Assembly: GCA_022432975.1 (NCBI GenBank) | Contig: CM039502.1 | Span: 71,260,573-71,324,572 of the forward strand | DNA from: Begonia masoniana | Taxonomy: Eukaryota > Streptophyta > Magnoliopsida > Cucurbitales > Begoniaceae | Direction: 5' to 3' | DNA length: 64,000 nucleotides | In this document: piece after piece, positions 26,668-39,667 of the stretch | Position numbering within the stretch: position 1 is the first letter of the stretch | How the letters are laid out: each line of letters begins with the position of its first letter | The notes under the pieces: model-generated | What the model was told of the DNA's origin: nothing | What the model saw: only the letters and a program-made list of their open reading frames with translations | Database searches by the model: none | Program-made: the position numbers and the translations under genes

Positions 26668-28912
26668 AATTTTTTTCACGTGAATTCTCGTAAACCTCAT
26701 GTGATCTTTTTTCTTCTTCTGTGAATCCATTGACCCTCCAATCAAAAACCAGAGCAATCTCATTTGTCAACAAATGATTGAAATCCATCTTGTCGGTGAC
26801 ATCATATTTGTCCACTAATTTTGTTTGCTAATATCAAGAATCATCTGATTTTCTTCTTGACTAGTGAAGATCTTCATGATATTCATTGGAGTTAATCGAA
26901 GACAAGTTTGATCTTTAAACAAAAGATCTTTTTGCCTCTTTTTCTTTGAATTTTTCCTTACACATTTTTTCTACACTTAGAGAACGCGACAACTATTTTA
27001 CAAAACATACATTTCTCAATTTTTTTTTTTTTTTTTTTTTTGTTTTTTGCAATTGCATACTTCATGGAGTCATTTTGTTGTGAATACTAGGAAAGTCTCT
27101 TGGACATCTAAAATCAAAAAAATAATTCTATAATTGTTAAGCCTACTATTGTAAAACACAAACATTTTATTATTCATTTAATCAAATTTAGTAAAAGAAA
27201 AGAGAAATATCTTATTTTCATGTTTATTGCTGAAATATTTTTTTATTATTCATTTAATGAAATTTTATTGGTTTGGTTGTATTGATATAGTTGTGCACGA
27301 TTAGATGATTTGAAAATGAACAAACTAACCTTTTTTAGTTTTTATTTCTGTCATATTTTTCCCAACTTGAGATCCTTGGTAGAAATTTATCGAGATTTGT
27401 AAAACATTTAATAGGAAATAGTTAGAGAGCATATACATAGAGCGAGTGGTAAAACAAATTCCATCATAGTATGGTAAATAAATAAAATAAATTCTCTAAT
27501 ATTAAATATTTTAGTGAAAAATGAGTCAGTCACAAACTTTGGACATACCATGCCATAAGCAATAAATATAACGGCGATAAATTAAATGTGTATGCTCGAA
27601 CTTGAAACATTTTCAGTGAAATATATGGACATATTATAAAAACTCGAAAAACCATAGAATGAACACGTTATTTAATATGACAACACGTATAAAAATATTA
27701 TTTTAGAAAATGATGTCATGCTAAACATAAAATCAAACTTCTACCTCAAAATTGGCACATCAATCCAGACCTATCAATGCAAGCTCAACAACAAAATCCA
27801 AGAAAACCCAACATATAAGTCCAAATAAATATTTTACACCTTGATACCTCATCATAATCTCATCATTAATATAAATGTAAGACTCCCATTTGTTTTTCTT
27901 ACATGTCTTATATTTTTGGAGCAAGCATAACTCAAGAATAAATGGTCCAAAAAAGCCAATATTTAGCCAAAAATATAATCTGAGTTGTGGCTTTATTTAA
28001 GCATGAACCGTGGCTTTTGTTAAAGCTTGAGTCGCGGCTTGATATCTTGCTAAGCCACGGCTTAGCATAAAAATTTACAGCATTCATATTTGATTTCTGC
28101 TAGAATTTTCTGTAGTTTCTACCTATGATTCCTTCCAGATTATCTATGGTTGACAAAAGTACTTTAAATCATATTTTTTATCCATAAATTACATAAACAA
28201 AAAAAAAAACATTTCATTCTTATACTAAAACGTTGAAACCACTCTTCAAACCTTCAGATTAAGGATCAAAATCTGTGAAATTCCAAAATAGCAATGTCAC
28301 GGCAGAAAAAAAAAAAAAAAATCCGACTTACTGTTAGATTTTCTCAAATCCGAACATGAGCACTCTCTCGAATTTAAAAATTGCAAGATTTCTTCTCCAT
28401 TTGCCAATTGAATGACAAGAGAATAATTGGAGGAAGTTAATTTTATAGAGTGAGAGGGGAAGTCAGTGGAAGCCCATTTGATTGATAGCTGCTAATCAAA
28501 TTTTAAACTTTAAATTCTAAAGTTTATGTTACCTGCATATACGCTGCAGGCTTTCATATTTTCTCTCTCACCCGGCCTTTCCTTCAATTTTCCAAATGAT
28601 AGCTTTAGGCTTAGGTTAAAGGAATAAAAATATATTTATGCTCCCCTAGGCCTCGGCCATGATGAAGCCCAAGAGCCACACCACGTAAATTGATAAATTA
28701 TGTCATAATAATTCTTTATTGTAACTGAAGCAATACTTGAATAGAAATCTAAAATTGGTAACATACACCTTAAAAAATTCTGCTGGGTTTTAAAGTGCTG
28801 ATTTTCTTACAATGGGTTTTTAAATTTTGAAATTTTTGAGGTCTGAGGCTCTTGAGTTCTACCACCCAGAAATGATTTATGAGATCAAAATATGTATTGC
28901 ATACCACTATCC
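26668..28912. other. AT-rich non-coding DNA
   Basis: No ORF of note. Contains a T18 run (27020-27042), A-rich runs (28198-28208 and 28306-28320) and a degenerate short tandem repeat built on GTGGCTT/CGCGGCTT (27975-28065). Confidence 0.5.
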
Positions 28913-29057
28913 TGTTAACATATATTATTATTATAATTAATGTCTTGAGGGTATTTTAATCTTTTATTATTTTCTTTATTTACCCTAGCTATATAAACCT
29001 GTTTATGTGTATTTTTTGTATTTTAAGTATTAATGAGCAATTCATATTTTCTCTCTA
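28913..29057 (+). repeat. Copia-2 5' LTR
   Basis: 145 bp with a TATA box (GCTATATAAAC) at about 28988. Aligns with 47304-47450. Confidence 0.8.
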
Positions 29058-29087
29058 GCACATAGATCTAGGATAGAGTTTGGTGAA

Positions 29088-29235
29088 CAGTATCGTGAAC
29101 AGTGATGAACAGTGTGTGAATTCGTGAACAGTACCACAAACAGTGTGCGAACAGTGATAAACAGTGCGTGAACAGTGATGAACAGTACCTTATGTTTGAC
29201 TCTATTTGTGTTAGTTCGTGAACAGTACCGTGGCC
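29088..29235 (+). repeat. GTGAACAGT-rich leader repeat
   Basis: About ten copies of GTGAACAGT or close variants, irregularly spaced (GATGAACAGT, GTGCGAACAGT, GTGATAAACAGT). It sits where the leader and gag of Copia-2 should be. Confidence 0.75.
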
Positions 29236-29499
29236 TATATTTGATTGGATTCGGGTATTTGTTCTTGCATATGATATTTTTGTTTGATTGGATTTGGTTG
29301 TTTTGGTTGGATTTTATTGATTTTGTTATTTGAGGCTTATTGTTGAATTCGGTTGTTTTGGTTAGATTATTTGTGGATTCTATTGATTCGAGGATTATTT
29401 GAAGATTATTGTTAGATTCGGTTGTTTTGGTTGAACTATTTGTGAATTCTGTTGATTTAGAAATTATTTGGGGATTATTATATTCATCCATGTTTAAAC

Positions 29500-30460
29500 A
29501 GTTTCTTGCCTCACAACCCCATGCTATGTCGGTTCCCTCTCATAAAGGTTTGTCCTCGTCTGGTTCCTCAGGTATATCCTCTTCGTTATGGGTCTTAGAT
29601 TCAGATGTCTCTCACCATATGTCTCCAAATTTAGCTTCTTTTGCTTTTTTATCCCTCAATTCTTCTGTATCAATTATGACTGTCGGTGGCACCTCTATGC
29701 CATTAGTAGATGTTGGTTCTATTGTTACATCTCTTGTGTCTCTTCTTGATGTTTATTATATTCCTAATCTTACTATCAGTCTTATTTCTGTTAGTCAATT
29801 ATGTGAGTCTGGTTACTTAGTATCATTTTCTTCATCCACTTGTTCCGTACAGGAACCACGCTCTCAGAAGGTGATTGAGACAGGCCGTAGGTAGGGGGGA
29901 CTCTATGTTTTGGATCAACTCAAAGTATCAGATATTGCAGCTTCTAGAGTGAATTTGTCTTCTTTTCGTTTGAGTCATTCGTCTTCTGATTTTTATTTAT
30001 GACATTCTCGTTTAGGTCATGTTTCAGCGTCTCGTTTGTAGTTTTTAGTGTCTACAGGAGCATTAGGACATTTGGACAATCATGACATTTCTGATTGTCA
30101 TGGTTGTAAACTTGCCAAATTTTCAGCCTTACTCTTTTCTAAGAGTTTTTCTTTTTCTTTTACTCCATTTTATCTTGTCCATTCTTATGTTTGAGGACCC
30201 TCTCTTGTTCCAACAAAAGGGGATTTAAGATATTATATTTCGTTTGTCGATGATTGCACTAGTTATACTTGGATTTACCTTATCAAACGTAGGTCTGATT
30301 ATATTACCATTTTCACCAACTTTACGGCTCCTGTAAAAACGCAACACTCAGCCATCATGAAGTGTTTTCGTTGTGATTTGGGAGGTGAATACACTTCTAA
30401 TGATTTTTCTCATTTACTTGCTTCTGATGAGACTATACATCAAACCTCATGTACTGACAC
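29500..30460 (+). pseudogene. Copia-2 pol, 5' part (protease, integrase)
   Basis: Starts in the protease linker. The catalytic motif is Asp-Ser-Asp at 29598 (DSGASHH expected, DSDVSHH seen). The pre-integrase region reads HSRLGHVS near 30002 with its leading Trp changed to a stop. In the integrase core the first catalytic Asp (VHSDVWGPS expected) is Tyr and the Trp is TGA, while the second motif reads RCDLGGEY at 30371. The frame is cut at 30460 by the LARD, right after the codons for SCTDT. Clearly inactive. Confidence 0.82.
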
Positions 30461-30683
30461 TGTAACACCCGAGATTAAATTTAAAAGAATAATAAAATAG
30501 GTTGTTTTAAGTAATTGAGTTTTAATTAATTGAAATGTAAAGTAAATAATTTGATTGAAATTAAGTTGAAATTAAGACGGGGATTAGGTTAATTTAATAA
30601 CGAGATTTAACGAAATTCGTATTGGTCGGAAACACGGGAGGGCAAAACGGTAATTGAGGATTAATTAACAGTTAGTTTTATTC

Positions 30684-30715
<32 letters not shown>

Positions 30716-31689
30716 TAAAAAAAAAATAAATAAACATAAAACGACAGAATGGCTTCGTCGAGCAGTCGGGCAGCGAAGGCAGGGGAGAGGGAAGGAGGGC
30801 GAGGGGCGATGAACGCCGGCGATTTCTCGCCGTTCTCCGGCCAGACAACTCCGGCGAGAGGTTCCGGCGTCTCCGCGCGCGTCTGACTGGTAAGCATGAG
30901 TTTTCCCTGTTTTTGCTCCCTGTTTTTGCTCTGTTAGAGGCCGAGTGTGAGGAGCGAGTTAAGCTCCGATCACCGGCCGATTTGGACACCTCCGGCGTGG
31001 GTTTGCCGACCTTGGTCCGGTTTTAGTCGCCTGGCCGTGGGGAGCCGGTTTGGGTAAAAAATCAGAGAGCCCTCTTAGGCATTTCGGGTTTTTGCTTGTA
31101 GAACGGGATTTTTAGTTAGATTAGTTAATTGAAGGGTATTTGTGGTTGATTAGTGAGGAATTGAGTGAGAATTGATGAAAAACCAAAATGAGGGATTTTC
31201 CAGGTAAAGGGGCAGTTCGGGTTTTGTGATATTTGACCTAGCTAGGGTCGTTTGTTTTCAAATTCCTTTTGGCAGGTTAAAAAAGTTTATTAGAGGAGTA
31301 CGTGGCCGCTGGAATCGTTCGATTCCGATAACCGACCCAAAAGTTATGCACGTTTGAGGTTTCGGGTCGGTTTTTACCGAACCCAAATTGGTGGCCCGTT
31401 TCGTTAGGTTTTTGTTGGATTAGGCTAGAAATAGTAGTTTGAGAGTAATTGGTGAATGTAGACTTAATTTGAATGAAGTTTGAATAATTGTAGTTAGAGT
31501 TAGCTTAAATATTCTTTAGAAGTGAATTGTGATGCTTAAGTGACTTTTGTGAATGTGATAGGTTACCGAGTGGAGAAATTTACATAGCCAAAGCGAGTAA
31601 GTGCGGTGCAAGAGTTTAGGTAAGTAGAGGACGTTTGTTTTGCCTTAGGGCCTACACCACGGAACGGTAGGATTTATGTTATGATAATT

Positions 31690-34059
31690 GTTGTTGGTTG
31701 ATTGTCTTCTCTGTTCGTTAAGCATTGTTGGTTGTTTATTGTTTGTTGGTTGGTTGTCTTCTCTGTTCGTTAAGCATTGTTGGTTGTTTATTGTTTGTTG
31801 GTTGGTTGTCTTCTCCGTTGGTTAAGCATTGTTGGTTGTTTATTGTTTGTTGGTTGGTTGTCTTCTCCGTTGGTTAAGCATTGTTGGTTGTTTATTGTTT
31901 GTTGGTTGGTTGTCTTCTCCGTTGGTTAAGCATTGTTGGTTGTTTATTGTTTGTTGGTTGGTTGTCTTCTCCGTTGGTTAAGCATTGTTGGTTGTTTATT
32001 GTTTGTTGGTTGGTTGTCTTCTCCGTTGGTTAAGCATTGTTGGTTGTTTATTGTTTGTTGGTTGGTTGTCTTCTCCGTTGGTTAAGCATTGTTGGTTGTT
32101 TATTGTTTGTTGGTTGGTTGTCTTCTCCGTTGGTTAAGCATTGTTGGTTGTTTATTGTTTGTTGGTTGGTTGTCTTCTCCGTTGGTTAAGCATTGTTGGT
32201 TGTTTATTGTTTGTTGGTTGGTTGTCTTCTCCGTTGGTTAAGCATTGTTGGTTGTTTATTGTTTGTTGGTTGGTTGTCTTCTCCGTTGGTTAAGCATTGT
32301 TGGTTGTTTATTGTTTGTTGGTTGGTTGTCTTCTCCGTTGGTTAAGCATTGTTGGTTGTTTATTGTTTGTTGGTTGGTTGTCTTCTCCGTTGGTTAAGCA
32401 TTGTTGGTTGTTTATTGTTTGTTGGTTGGTTGTCTTCTCCGTTGGTTAAGCATTGTTGGTTGTTTATTGTTTGTTGGTTGGTTGTCTTCTCCGTTGGTTA
32501 AGCATTGTTGGTTGTTTATTGTTTGTTGGTTGGTTGTCTTCTCCGTTGGTTAAGCATTGTTGGTTGTTTATTGTTTGTTGGTTGGTTGTCTTCTCCGTTG
32601 GTTAAGCATTGTTGGTTGTTTATTGTTTGTTGGTTGGTTGTCTTCTCCGTTGGTTAAGCATTGTTGGTTGTTTATTGTTTGTTGGTTGGTTGTCTTCTCC
32701 GTTGGTTAAGCATTGTTGGTTGTTTATTGTTTGTTGGTTGGTTGTCTTCTCCGTTGGTTAAGCATTGTTGGTTGTTTATTGTTTGTTGGTTGGTTGTCTT
32801 CTCCGTTGGTTAAGCATTGTTGGTTGTTTATTGTTTGTTGGTTGGTTGTCTTCTCCGTTGGTTAAGCATTGTTGGTTGTTTATTGTTTGTTGGTTGGTTG
32901 TCTTCTCCGTTGGTTAAGCATTGTTGGTTGTTTATTGTTTGTTGGTTGGTTGTCTTCTCCGTTGGTTAAGCATTGTTGGTTGTTTATTGTTTGTTGGTTG
33001 GTTGTCTTCTCCGTTGGTTAAGCATTGTTGGTTGTTTATTGTTTGTTGGTTGGTTGTCTTCTCCGTTGGTTAAGCATTGTTGGTTGTTTATTGTTTGTTG
33101 GTTGGTTGTCTTCTCCGTTGGTTAAGCATTGTTGGTTGTTTATTGTTTGTTGGTTGGTTGTCTTCTCCGTTGGTTAAGCATTGTTGGTTGTTTATTGTTT
33201 GTTGGTTGGTTGTCTTCTCCGTTGGTTAAGCATTGTTGGTTGTTTATTGTTTGTTGGTTGGTTGTCTTCTCCGTTGGTTAAGCATTGTTGGTTGTTTATT
33301 GTTTGTTGGTTGGTTGTCTTCTCCGTTGGTTAAGCATTGTTGGTTGTTTATTGTTTGTTGGTTGGTTGTCTTCTCCGTTGGTTAAGCATTGTTGGTTGTT
33401 TATTGTTTGTTGGTTGGTTGTCTTCTCCGTTGGTTAAGCATTGTTGGTTGTTTATTGTTTGTTGGTTGGTTGTCTTCTCCGTTGGTTAAGCATTGTTGGT
33501 TGTTTATTGTTTGTTGGTTGGTTGTCTTCTCCGTTGGTTAAGCATTGTTGGTTGTTTATTGTTTGTTGGTTGGTTGTCTTCTCCGTTGGTTAAGCATTGT
33601 TGGTTGTTTATTGTTTGTTGGTTGGTTGTCTTCTCCGTTGGTTAAGCATTGTTGGTTGTTTATTGTTTGTTGGTTGGTTGTCTTCTCCGTTGGTTAAGCA
33701 TTGTTGGTTGTTTATTGTTTGTTGGTTGGTTGTCTTCTCCGTTGGTTAAGCATTGTTGGTTGTTTATTGTTTGTTGGTTGGTTGTCTTCTCCGTTGGTTA
33801 AGCATTGTTGGTTGTTTATTGTTTGTTGGTTGGTTGTCTTCTCCGTTGGTTAAGCATTGTTGGTTGTTTATTGTTTGTTGGTTGGTTGTCTTCTCCGTTG
33901 GTTAAGCATTGTTGGTTGTTTATTGTTTGTTGGTTGGTTGTCTTCTCCGTTGGTTAAGCATTGTTGGTTGTTTATTGTTTGTTGGTTGGTTGTCTTCTCC
34001 GTTGGTTAAGCATTGTTGGTTGTTTATTGTTTGTTGGTTGGTTGTCTTCTCCGTTGGTT
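31690..34059. repeat. 52-bp minisatellite (about 46 copies)
   Basis: The unit reads TTGGTTGTTTATTGTTTG then TTGGTTGGTTGTCTTC, TCCGTTGG and TTAAGCATTG. The first two units have CTGTTCG instead of CCGTTGG. From about 31800 to the end the copies look identical. The + strand is almost free of adenine (G/T-rich). Confidence 0.95.
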
Positions 34060-36671
34060 TCCACAAAAGCTGTGTAGTGGCTCCTCGTCGCGAAGTAGTG
34101 TCTGAAATATGGCAAGCTTCGGGAGGTTTCCACAAAAGCTGTGTAGTGGCTCCTCGTCGCGAAGTAGTGTCTGAAAGATGGCAAGCTTCGGGAGTTTCCA
34201 CAAAAGCTGTGTAGTGGCTCCTCGTCGCGAAGTAGTGTCTGAAATATGGCAAGCTTCGGGAGGTTTCCACAAAAGCTGTGTAGTGGCTCCTCGTCGCGAA
34301 GTAGTGTCTGAAATATGGCAAGCTTCGGGAGGTTTCCACAAAAGTTGTGTAGTGGCTCCTTGTCGCGAAGTAGTGTCTGAAATATGGCAAGCTTCGGGAG
34401 GTTTCAACAAAAGCTGTGTAGTGGCTCCTCGTCGCGAAGTAAGTGTCTGAAATATGGCAAGCTTCGGGAGGTTTCCACAAAAGCTGTGTAGTGGCTCCTC
34501 GTCGCGAAGTAGTGTCTGAAATATGGCAAGCTTCGTGAGGTTTCCACAAAAGCTGTGTAGTGGCTTCTCGTCGCGAAGTAGTGTCTGAAATATGGCAAGC
34601 TTCGGGAGGTTTCCACAAAAGCTGTGTAGTGGCTCCTCGTCGCGAAGTAGTGTCTGAAAGATGGCAAGCTTAGGAGGTTTCCACAAAAGCTGTGTAGTGG
34701 CTCCTCGTCGCGAAGTAGTGTCTGAAAGATGGCAAGCTTCGGGAGGTTTCCACAAAAGCTGTGTAGTGGCTCCTCGTCGCGAAGTAGTGTCTGAAAGATG
34801 GCAAGCTTCGGGAGGTTTCCACAAAAGCTGTGTAGTGGCTCCTCGTCGCGAAGTAGTGTCTGAAAGATGGCAAGCTTCGGGAGGTTTCCACAAAAGCTGT
34901 GTAGTGGCTCCTCGTCGCGAAGTAGTGTCTGAAATATGCAAGCTTCGGGAGGTTTCCACAAAAGTTGTGTAGTGGCTCCTCGTCGCGAGTAGTGTCTGAA
35001 ATATGCAAGCTTCGGGAGGTTTCCACAAAAGTTGTGTAGTGGCTCCTCGTCGCGAAGTAGTGTCTGAAATATGCAAGCTTCGGGAGGTTTCCACAAAAGT
35101 TGTGTAGTGGCTCCTCGTCGCGAAGTAGTGTCTGAAATATGGCAAGCTTCGGGAGGGTTCCACAAAAGCTGTGTAGTGGCTCCTCGTTGCGAAGTAGTGT
35201 CTGAAATATGGCAAGCTTCGGAGGTTTCCACAAAAGTTGTGTAGTGGCTCCTCGTCGCGAAGTAGTGTCTGAAAGATGGCAAGCTTCGGGAGGTTTCCAC
35301 AAAAGCTGTGTAGTGGCTCCTCGTCGCGAAGTAGTGTCTGAAATATGGCAAGCTTCGGAGGTTTCCACAAAAGCTGTGTAGTGGCTCCTCGTCGCGAAGT
35401 AGTGTCTGAAATATGCAAGCTTCGGGAGGTTTCCACAAAAGTTGTGTAGTGGCTCCTCGTCGCGAAGTAGTGTCTGAAATATGCAAGCTTCGGGAGGTTT
35501 CCACAAAAGTTGTGTAGTGGCTCCTCGTCGCGAAGTAGTGTCTGAAAGATGGCAAGCTTCGGAGGTTTCCACAAAAGCTGTGTAGTGGCTCCTCGTCGCG
35601 AAGTAGTGTCTGAAATATGCAAGCTTCGGGAGGTTTCCACAAAAGTTGTGTAGTGGCTCCTCGTCGCGAAGTAGTGTCTGAAATATGCAAGCTTCGGGAG
35701 GTTTCCACAAAAGCTGTGTAGTGGCTCCTCGTCGCGAAGTAGTGTCTGAAATATGGCAAGCTCGGGAGGTTTCCACAAAAGTTGTGTAGTGGCTCCTCGT
35801 TGCGAAGTAGTGTCTGAAAGATGGCAAGCTTCGGAGGTTTCCACAAAAGTTGTGTAGTGGCTCCTCGTCGCGAAGTAGTGTCTGAAATATGGCAAGCTCG
35901 GGAGGTTTCCACAAAAGCTGTGTAGTGGCTCCTCGTTGCGAAGTAGTGTCTGAAATATGGCAAGCTTCGGAGGTTTCCACAAAAGTTGTGTAGTGGCTCC
36001 TCGTCGCGAAGTAGTGTCTGAAAGATGGCAAGCTTCGGAGGTTTCCACAAAAGTTGTGTAGTGGCTCCTCGTTGCGAAGTAGTGTCTGAAAGATGGCAAG
36101 CTTCGGGAGGTTTCCACAAAAGCTGTGTAGTGGCTCCTCGTCGCGAAGTAGTGTCTGAAAGATGGCAAGCTTCGGGAGGTTTCCACAAAAGTTGTGTAGT
36201 GGCTCCTCGTCGCGAAGTAGTGTCTGAAATATGGCAAGCTTCGGAGGTTTCCACAAAAGTTGTGTAGTGGCTCCTCGTCGCGAAGTAGTGTCTGAAATAT
36301 GCAAGCTTCGGGAGGTTTCCACAAAAGTTGTGTAGTGGCTCCTCGTCGCGAAGTAGTGTCTGAAATATGCAAGCTTCGGGAGGTTTCCACAAAAGCTGTG
36401 TAGTGGCTCCTCGTCGCGAAGTAGTGTCTGAAATATGGCAAGCTCGGGAGGTTTCCACAAAAGCTGTGTAGTGGCTCCTCGTTGCGAAGTAGTGTCTGAA
36501 ATATGCAAGCTTCGGGAGGTTTCCACAAAAGCTGTGTAGTGGCTCCTCGTCGCGAAGTAGTGTCTGAAATATGCAAGCTTCGGGAGGTTTCCACAAAAGC
36601 TGTGTAGTGGCTCCTCGTCGCGAAGTAGTGTCTGAAATATGCAAGCTTCGGGAGGTTTCCACAAAAGCTGT
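34058..36671. repeat. 69-bp minisatellite, 5' LTR array (about 38 copies)
   Basis: The unit starts TTTCCACAAAAGCTGTGTAG, continues TGGCTCCTCGTCGCGAAG and TAGTGTCTGAAATATGGC, and ends AAGCTTCGGGAGG. Copies vary by C/T in AAAGYTGTG, T/G in GAAAKATGG, and 1-bp losses (ATATGCAAGC, CTTCGGAGG), giving 67-69-bp periods. Because 69 is 23 codons, long spurious ORFs appear on both strands. Confidence 0.95.
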
Positions 36672-37539
36672 GATAGTTGGTTAAAGTGTAAGGCACTTCG
36701 GTGCGGGCAACTAAGGCATCCTTTCGGGTGCGGGCAACTAGCATTGTGTGGTCGTGTTGTTGTGTTGTGTTGAGTCGGTTTGTTGAGTTGCCTTGGAGTG
36801 TGTTGTTATGTTAGGGTTGTGTGAGGTTGTGTGTGCATTGTAGTGCCGAGTGGTGTTGTGTTGTTATGTTAGGGTTGTGTGAGGTTGTGTGTGCATTGCG
36901 CTTGTTTATATTTGTTATCCCTACTTGCTAAGCGTAAGCTTACGTGTGTGTGTGTGTGTTCTGTGGTGTAGTACTATAGGTACAGGTGAGCTATTGAGTC
37001 AGCCAAGACTTGGATTCAGTCTGAGATGCAGGGGCGTGCCGGTGCGGGCAGTTGTCGGGGCGACTCCACCCATGGTCTTCGGGAGATGTAGGGCTTTATA
37101 TTTGATAGTTTATTTTAGATGTCTGTTTGTAGAAATGATGGAAAAGCGTAACTAATTGTATTTGTTGTATATAGTTAGGTTAAGGGTGATGTGTCGCCCT
37201 GTATTTGGAGGTTTTTATATGTGGGATTGTTGAGTGGATAGCTGGTTAGTGAAGTAAGATTATTCTAGATTGTTTGGGATTGGATTGTATGCAGGTATCT
37301 AGCATTTTGGAGGCGCTATTTTCAGGCGTTACTTTGCCGAAATTTTCGGGAATGACGCCGTGGTGCTTAAAGGTTAGGATTAAAGGAGTCTAGGCAACTA
37401 GGTATGACCTAAAAGAGTTTTAGGAGATTTAGTTTAAATCCTGCGGTGTTAATTTTATTTTTTTTTAATGAGGTTTTAGCGTGGGATTAGTTAGCAAAGT
37501 AGCGCTTCGAGCCAGGGTGGGTTCGGGGGCGTTACAAGA

Positions 37540-37551
37540 TGGTATCAGTGC
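37540..37551 (+). other. LARD primer-binding site
   Basis: TGGTATCAGTGC, three bases after the 5' LTR. 11 of 12 bases match the initiator-Met tRNA complement. Confidence 0.85.
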
Positions 37552-39402
37552 ATAAATGGTCGAGTCGGTCAAATGATTACCCGACAATGCCGGCCGCCGT
37601 GCAACGTGCTTCACCGACTGTAAGTATTTCTTTACTTTTAGTTGGTTTCACCCTGTTTGTTTTGTGATTGTAGTGGTTTGTGATTGAGAGTATGTATTAG
37701 ATTATAGTTAGTGAACGTAAGAGTATGGAACTATAAAGATCATAGTTGGGAAAGTGAAAACTTGAAGTTGTAGGAAATTTTCATTACTCGTTAGGTTATT
37801 AGGAGTACTCGGTTGATGATAGGGTGTTAAATTTATGAGGATGGTTCAGTAAGGATTGAACATCTTGAGTGAAGTGCAGAAAATTACAATTTTATAGGAA
37901 TAATTATGAGAGTGCACTTAGAAATAGGGTTCATGAGGGATTAAGTGCATTGAACTCAGGGAACAATTTTGAGTTAAGATCTATGTTAGTGAGTGAAGAG
38001 TGAAAAGTGAGGTAAGTGAGGAAATTAATAAATTCTAAGGGAAGTTTCAATTTTTAAATTAATGAGGTTGAAGTCAAAGTGGGCATAGATCATTTAAGGT
38101 ATTTTGATGATGAGTGTTTGGTAATGACTGGAATTAGGAGTTAGACAAATTGAGAAATAGTGATAGGTTTAAGAGATGAGAGCTTTGAGTATGAGGGCTG
38201 TGTTGGAATAACTAATGAAATGTCATGGTAAGTGTAGAGTCTTGATTGGCTGATATAAGTAAGTGTAGAGATAGAAGTGATCAATTAGAAGTGAGATGGT
38301 AGAGTAGAAAGAAAGTTAAAACTTATGGATTTAGGGTAAGACGTTTATGTACTGAGTTCTTAGTGTTACGGTATTAAGTTGGAAAAGTTTGAAAGTATAG
38401 GTGATAATTGAAGTTAATGGAAGTATTCGAAGGAGTTTCGTGGTAGTGTGTGCGAGAGATGATCGGACCGATATTTTATGGTAATGAAAAAGGTTAGATC
38501 TCTACGGACTGTCCAATGTTAAATTAGAGGACCTGCAAGAGTAGTGCTAGGTATAAGGACTTGGAAAGGTGGAGAAATTTAGATGGACGCTCTGAGAGAA
38601 AAGTCTAACCTCTTGAATTAAGATAATATTCTGAGGTTTAGATTGATGTGCGCGAGTCTAGGAGAAATGGTAACTCGTCGAGATAATTGGTAGGATATTG
38701 GTATTCTGGGGGTTATTTAAGCTACAACAAGTTTGCAAACAAAAAGGTTGTTGGGAGACTTGCTGATATGAGAGTTAGAGAGTTAGAAGATTATGAAAAC
38801 TAAAGAGTGTAGTAGTTAGTAAATTTTGAAGAGAATCTTGGGGATATTGATTTTTTTTTTTTTTCAAGAGTGTGTAGTTATGACTGGAATAGAAGTGAGA
38901 TAAAATTGGTGTAGTGAAGGATGTTAGTCAAAGTAACAAGGTGGAGGATGAAATAATAACTTAGAAGGGAAGTTTGAACTGAGAACTTAGGGTAAGAAGT
39001 TTATTCACTAAGTTTTAGTGTTATATAGTTGAGGAAGGTTGAGAGTTGAAATTAAAGTGGTGATACACCGTTTAGAATATTAGGTGAATAGAGAGAACGA
39101 ATTAGTTTTGAAAGTGTTTGGTGATAACTATAGTCAAAGTTGGACAAATCGTATACAAATTCATTTTATACTTTGAAGGAATAGGGGGTAGATTGTATTG
39201 AGAGCTTTGAGTGCGAAAGAATTAAAGGTTAGAATTGTTCGAGATAAATAGGTAAATAGGTTCGAGATAGTAGGATGTAGGAAATTGTCGTTCCTCACTT
39301 GGTGAGTAAGACCATAGCTTAATCAAAAGTTATGGAGGGTAGATTAGAGTAAGTAAGTGAGGAATATCTAGGGTACGCAAATATTGAGGACAAAATTTTT
39401 GT

Positions 39403-39415
39403 AAGGAGGGTGGAT
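39403..39415 (+). promoter_or_regulatory. LARD polypurine tract
   Basis: AAGGAGGGTGGAT immediately upstream of the 3' LTR, preceded by GGACAAAATTTTTGT, a layout common in plant gypsy elements. Confidence 0.75.
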
Positions 39416-39630
39416 TGTAACACCCGAGATTAAATTTAAAAGAATAATAAAATAGGTTGTTTTAATTAATTGAGTTTTAATTAATTGAAATGTAAAGTAA
39501 ATAATTTGATTGAAATTAAGTTGAAATTAAGACGGGGATTAGGTTAATTTAATAACGAGATTTAACGAAATTCGTATTGGTCTGAAACACGGGAGGGCAA
39601 AACGGTAATTGAGGATTAATTAACAGTTAG

Positions 39631-39667
<37 letters not shown>

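Larger units (their letters stand above)
30461..37536 (+). repeat. LARD 5' LTR
   Basis: Order: TGTAACACCC start, a (TTA)n microsatellite (30676-30715), a GC-rich block (30740-30890), unique sequence to about 31689, the 52-bp array, the 69-bp array, a block shared with the solo LTR at 15692-22019 (36672-37150), and a terminus ending GGTTCGGGGGCGTTACA. The block 36672-37280 is missing from the 3' LTR. Confidence 0.92.
37537..39415 (+). other. LARD interior, non-coding
   Basis: Starts AGA, then the primer site TGGTATCAGTGC at 37540-37551, one mismatch from the initiator-Met site. The rest is purine-rich on the + strand with frequent GTGAGTGAAG-like words and stops in all frames. No gag or pol domain. 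Confidence 0.8.

Noticed and set aside
30711..30989. GC-rich ORFs starting MASSSSRAAKAG on plus and their antisense, repeated at 39700
   Set aside because: Present in both LARD LTRs with frame-breaking differences between copies. No domain, so treated as LTR sequence.
34024..36744. Open frames of 664-906 codons on the minus strand
   Set aside because: They are the 69-bp minisatellite read in several frames. 69 is divisible by three, so no stop arises. No codon bias, start context or domain.
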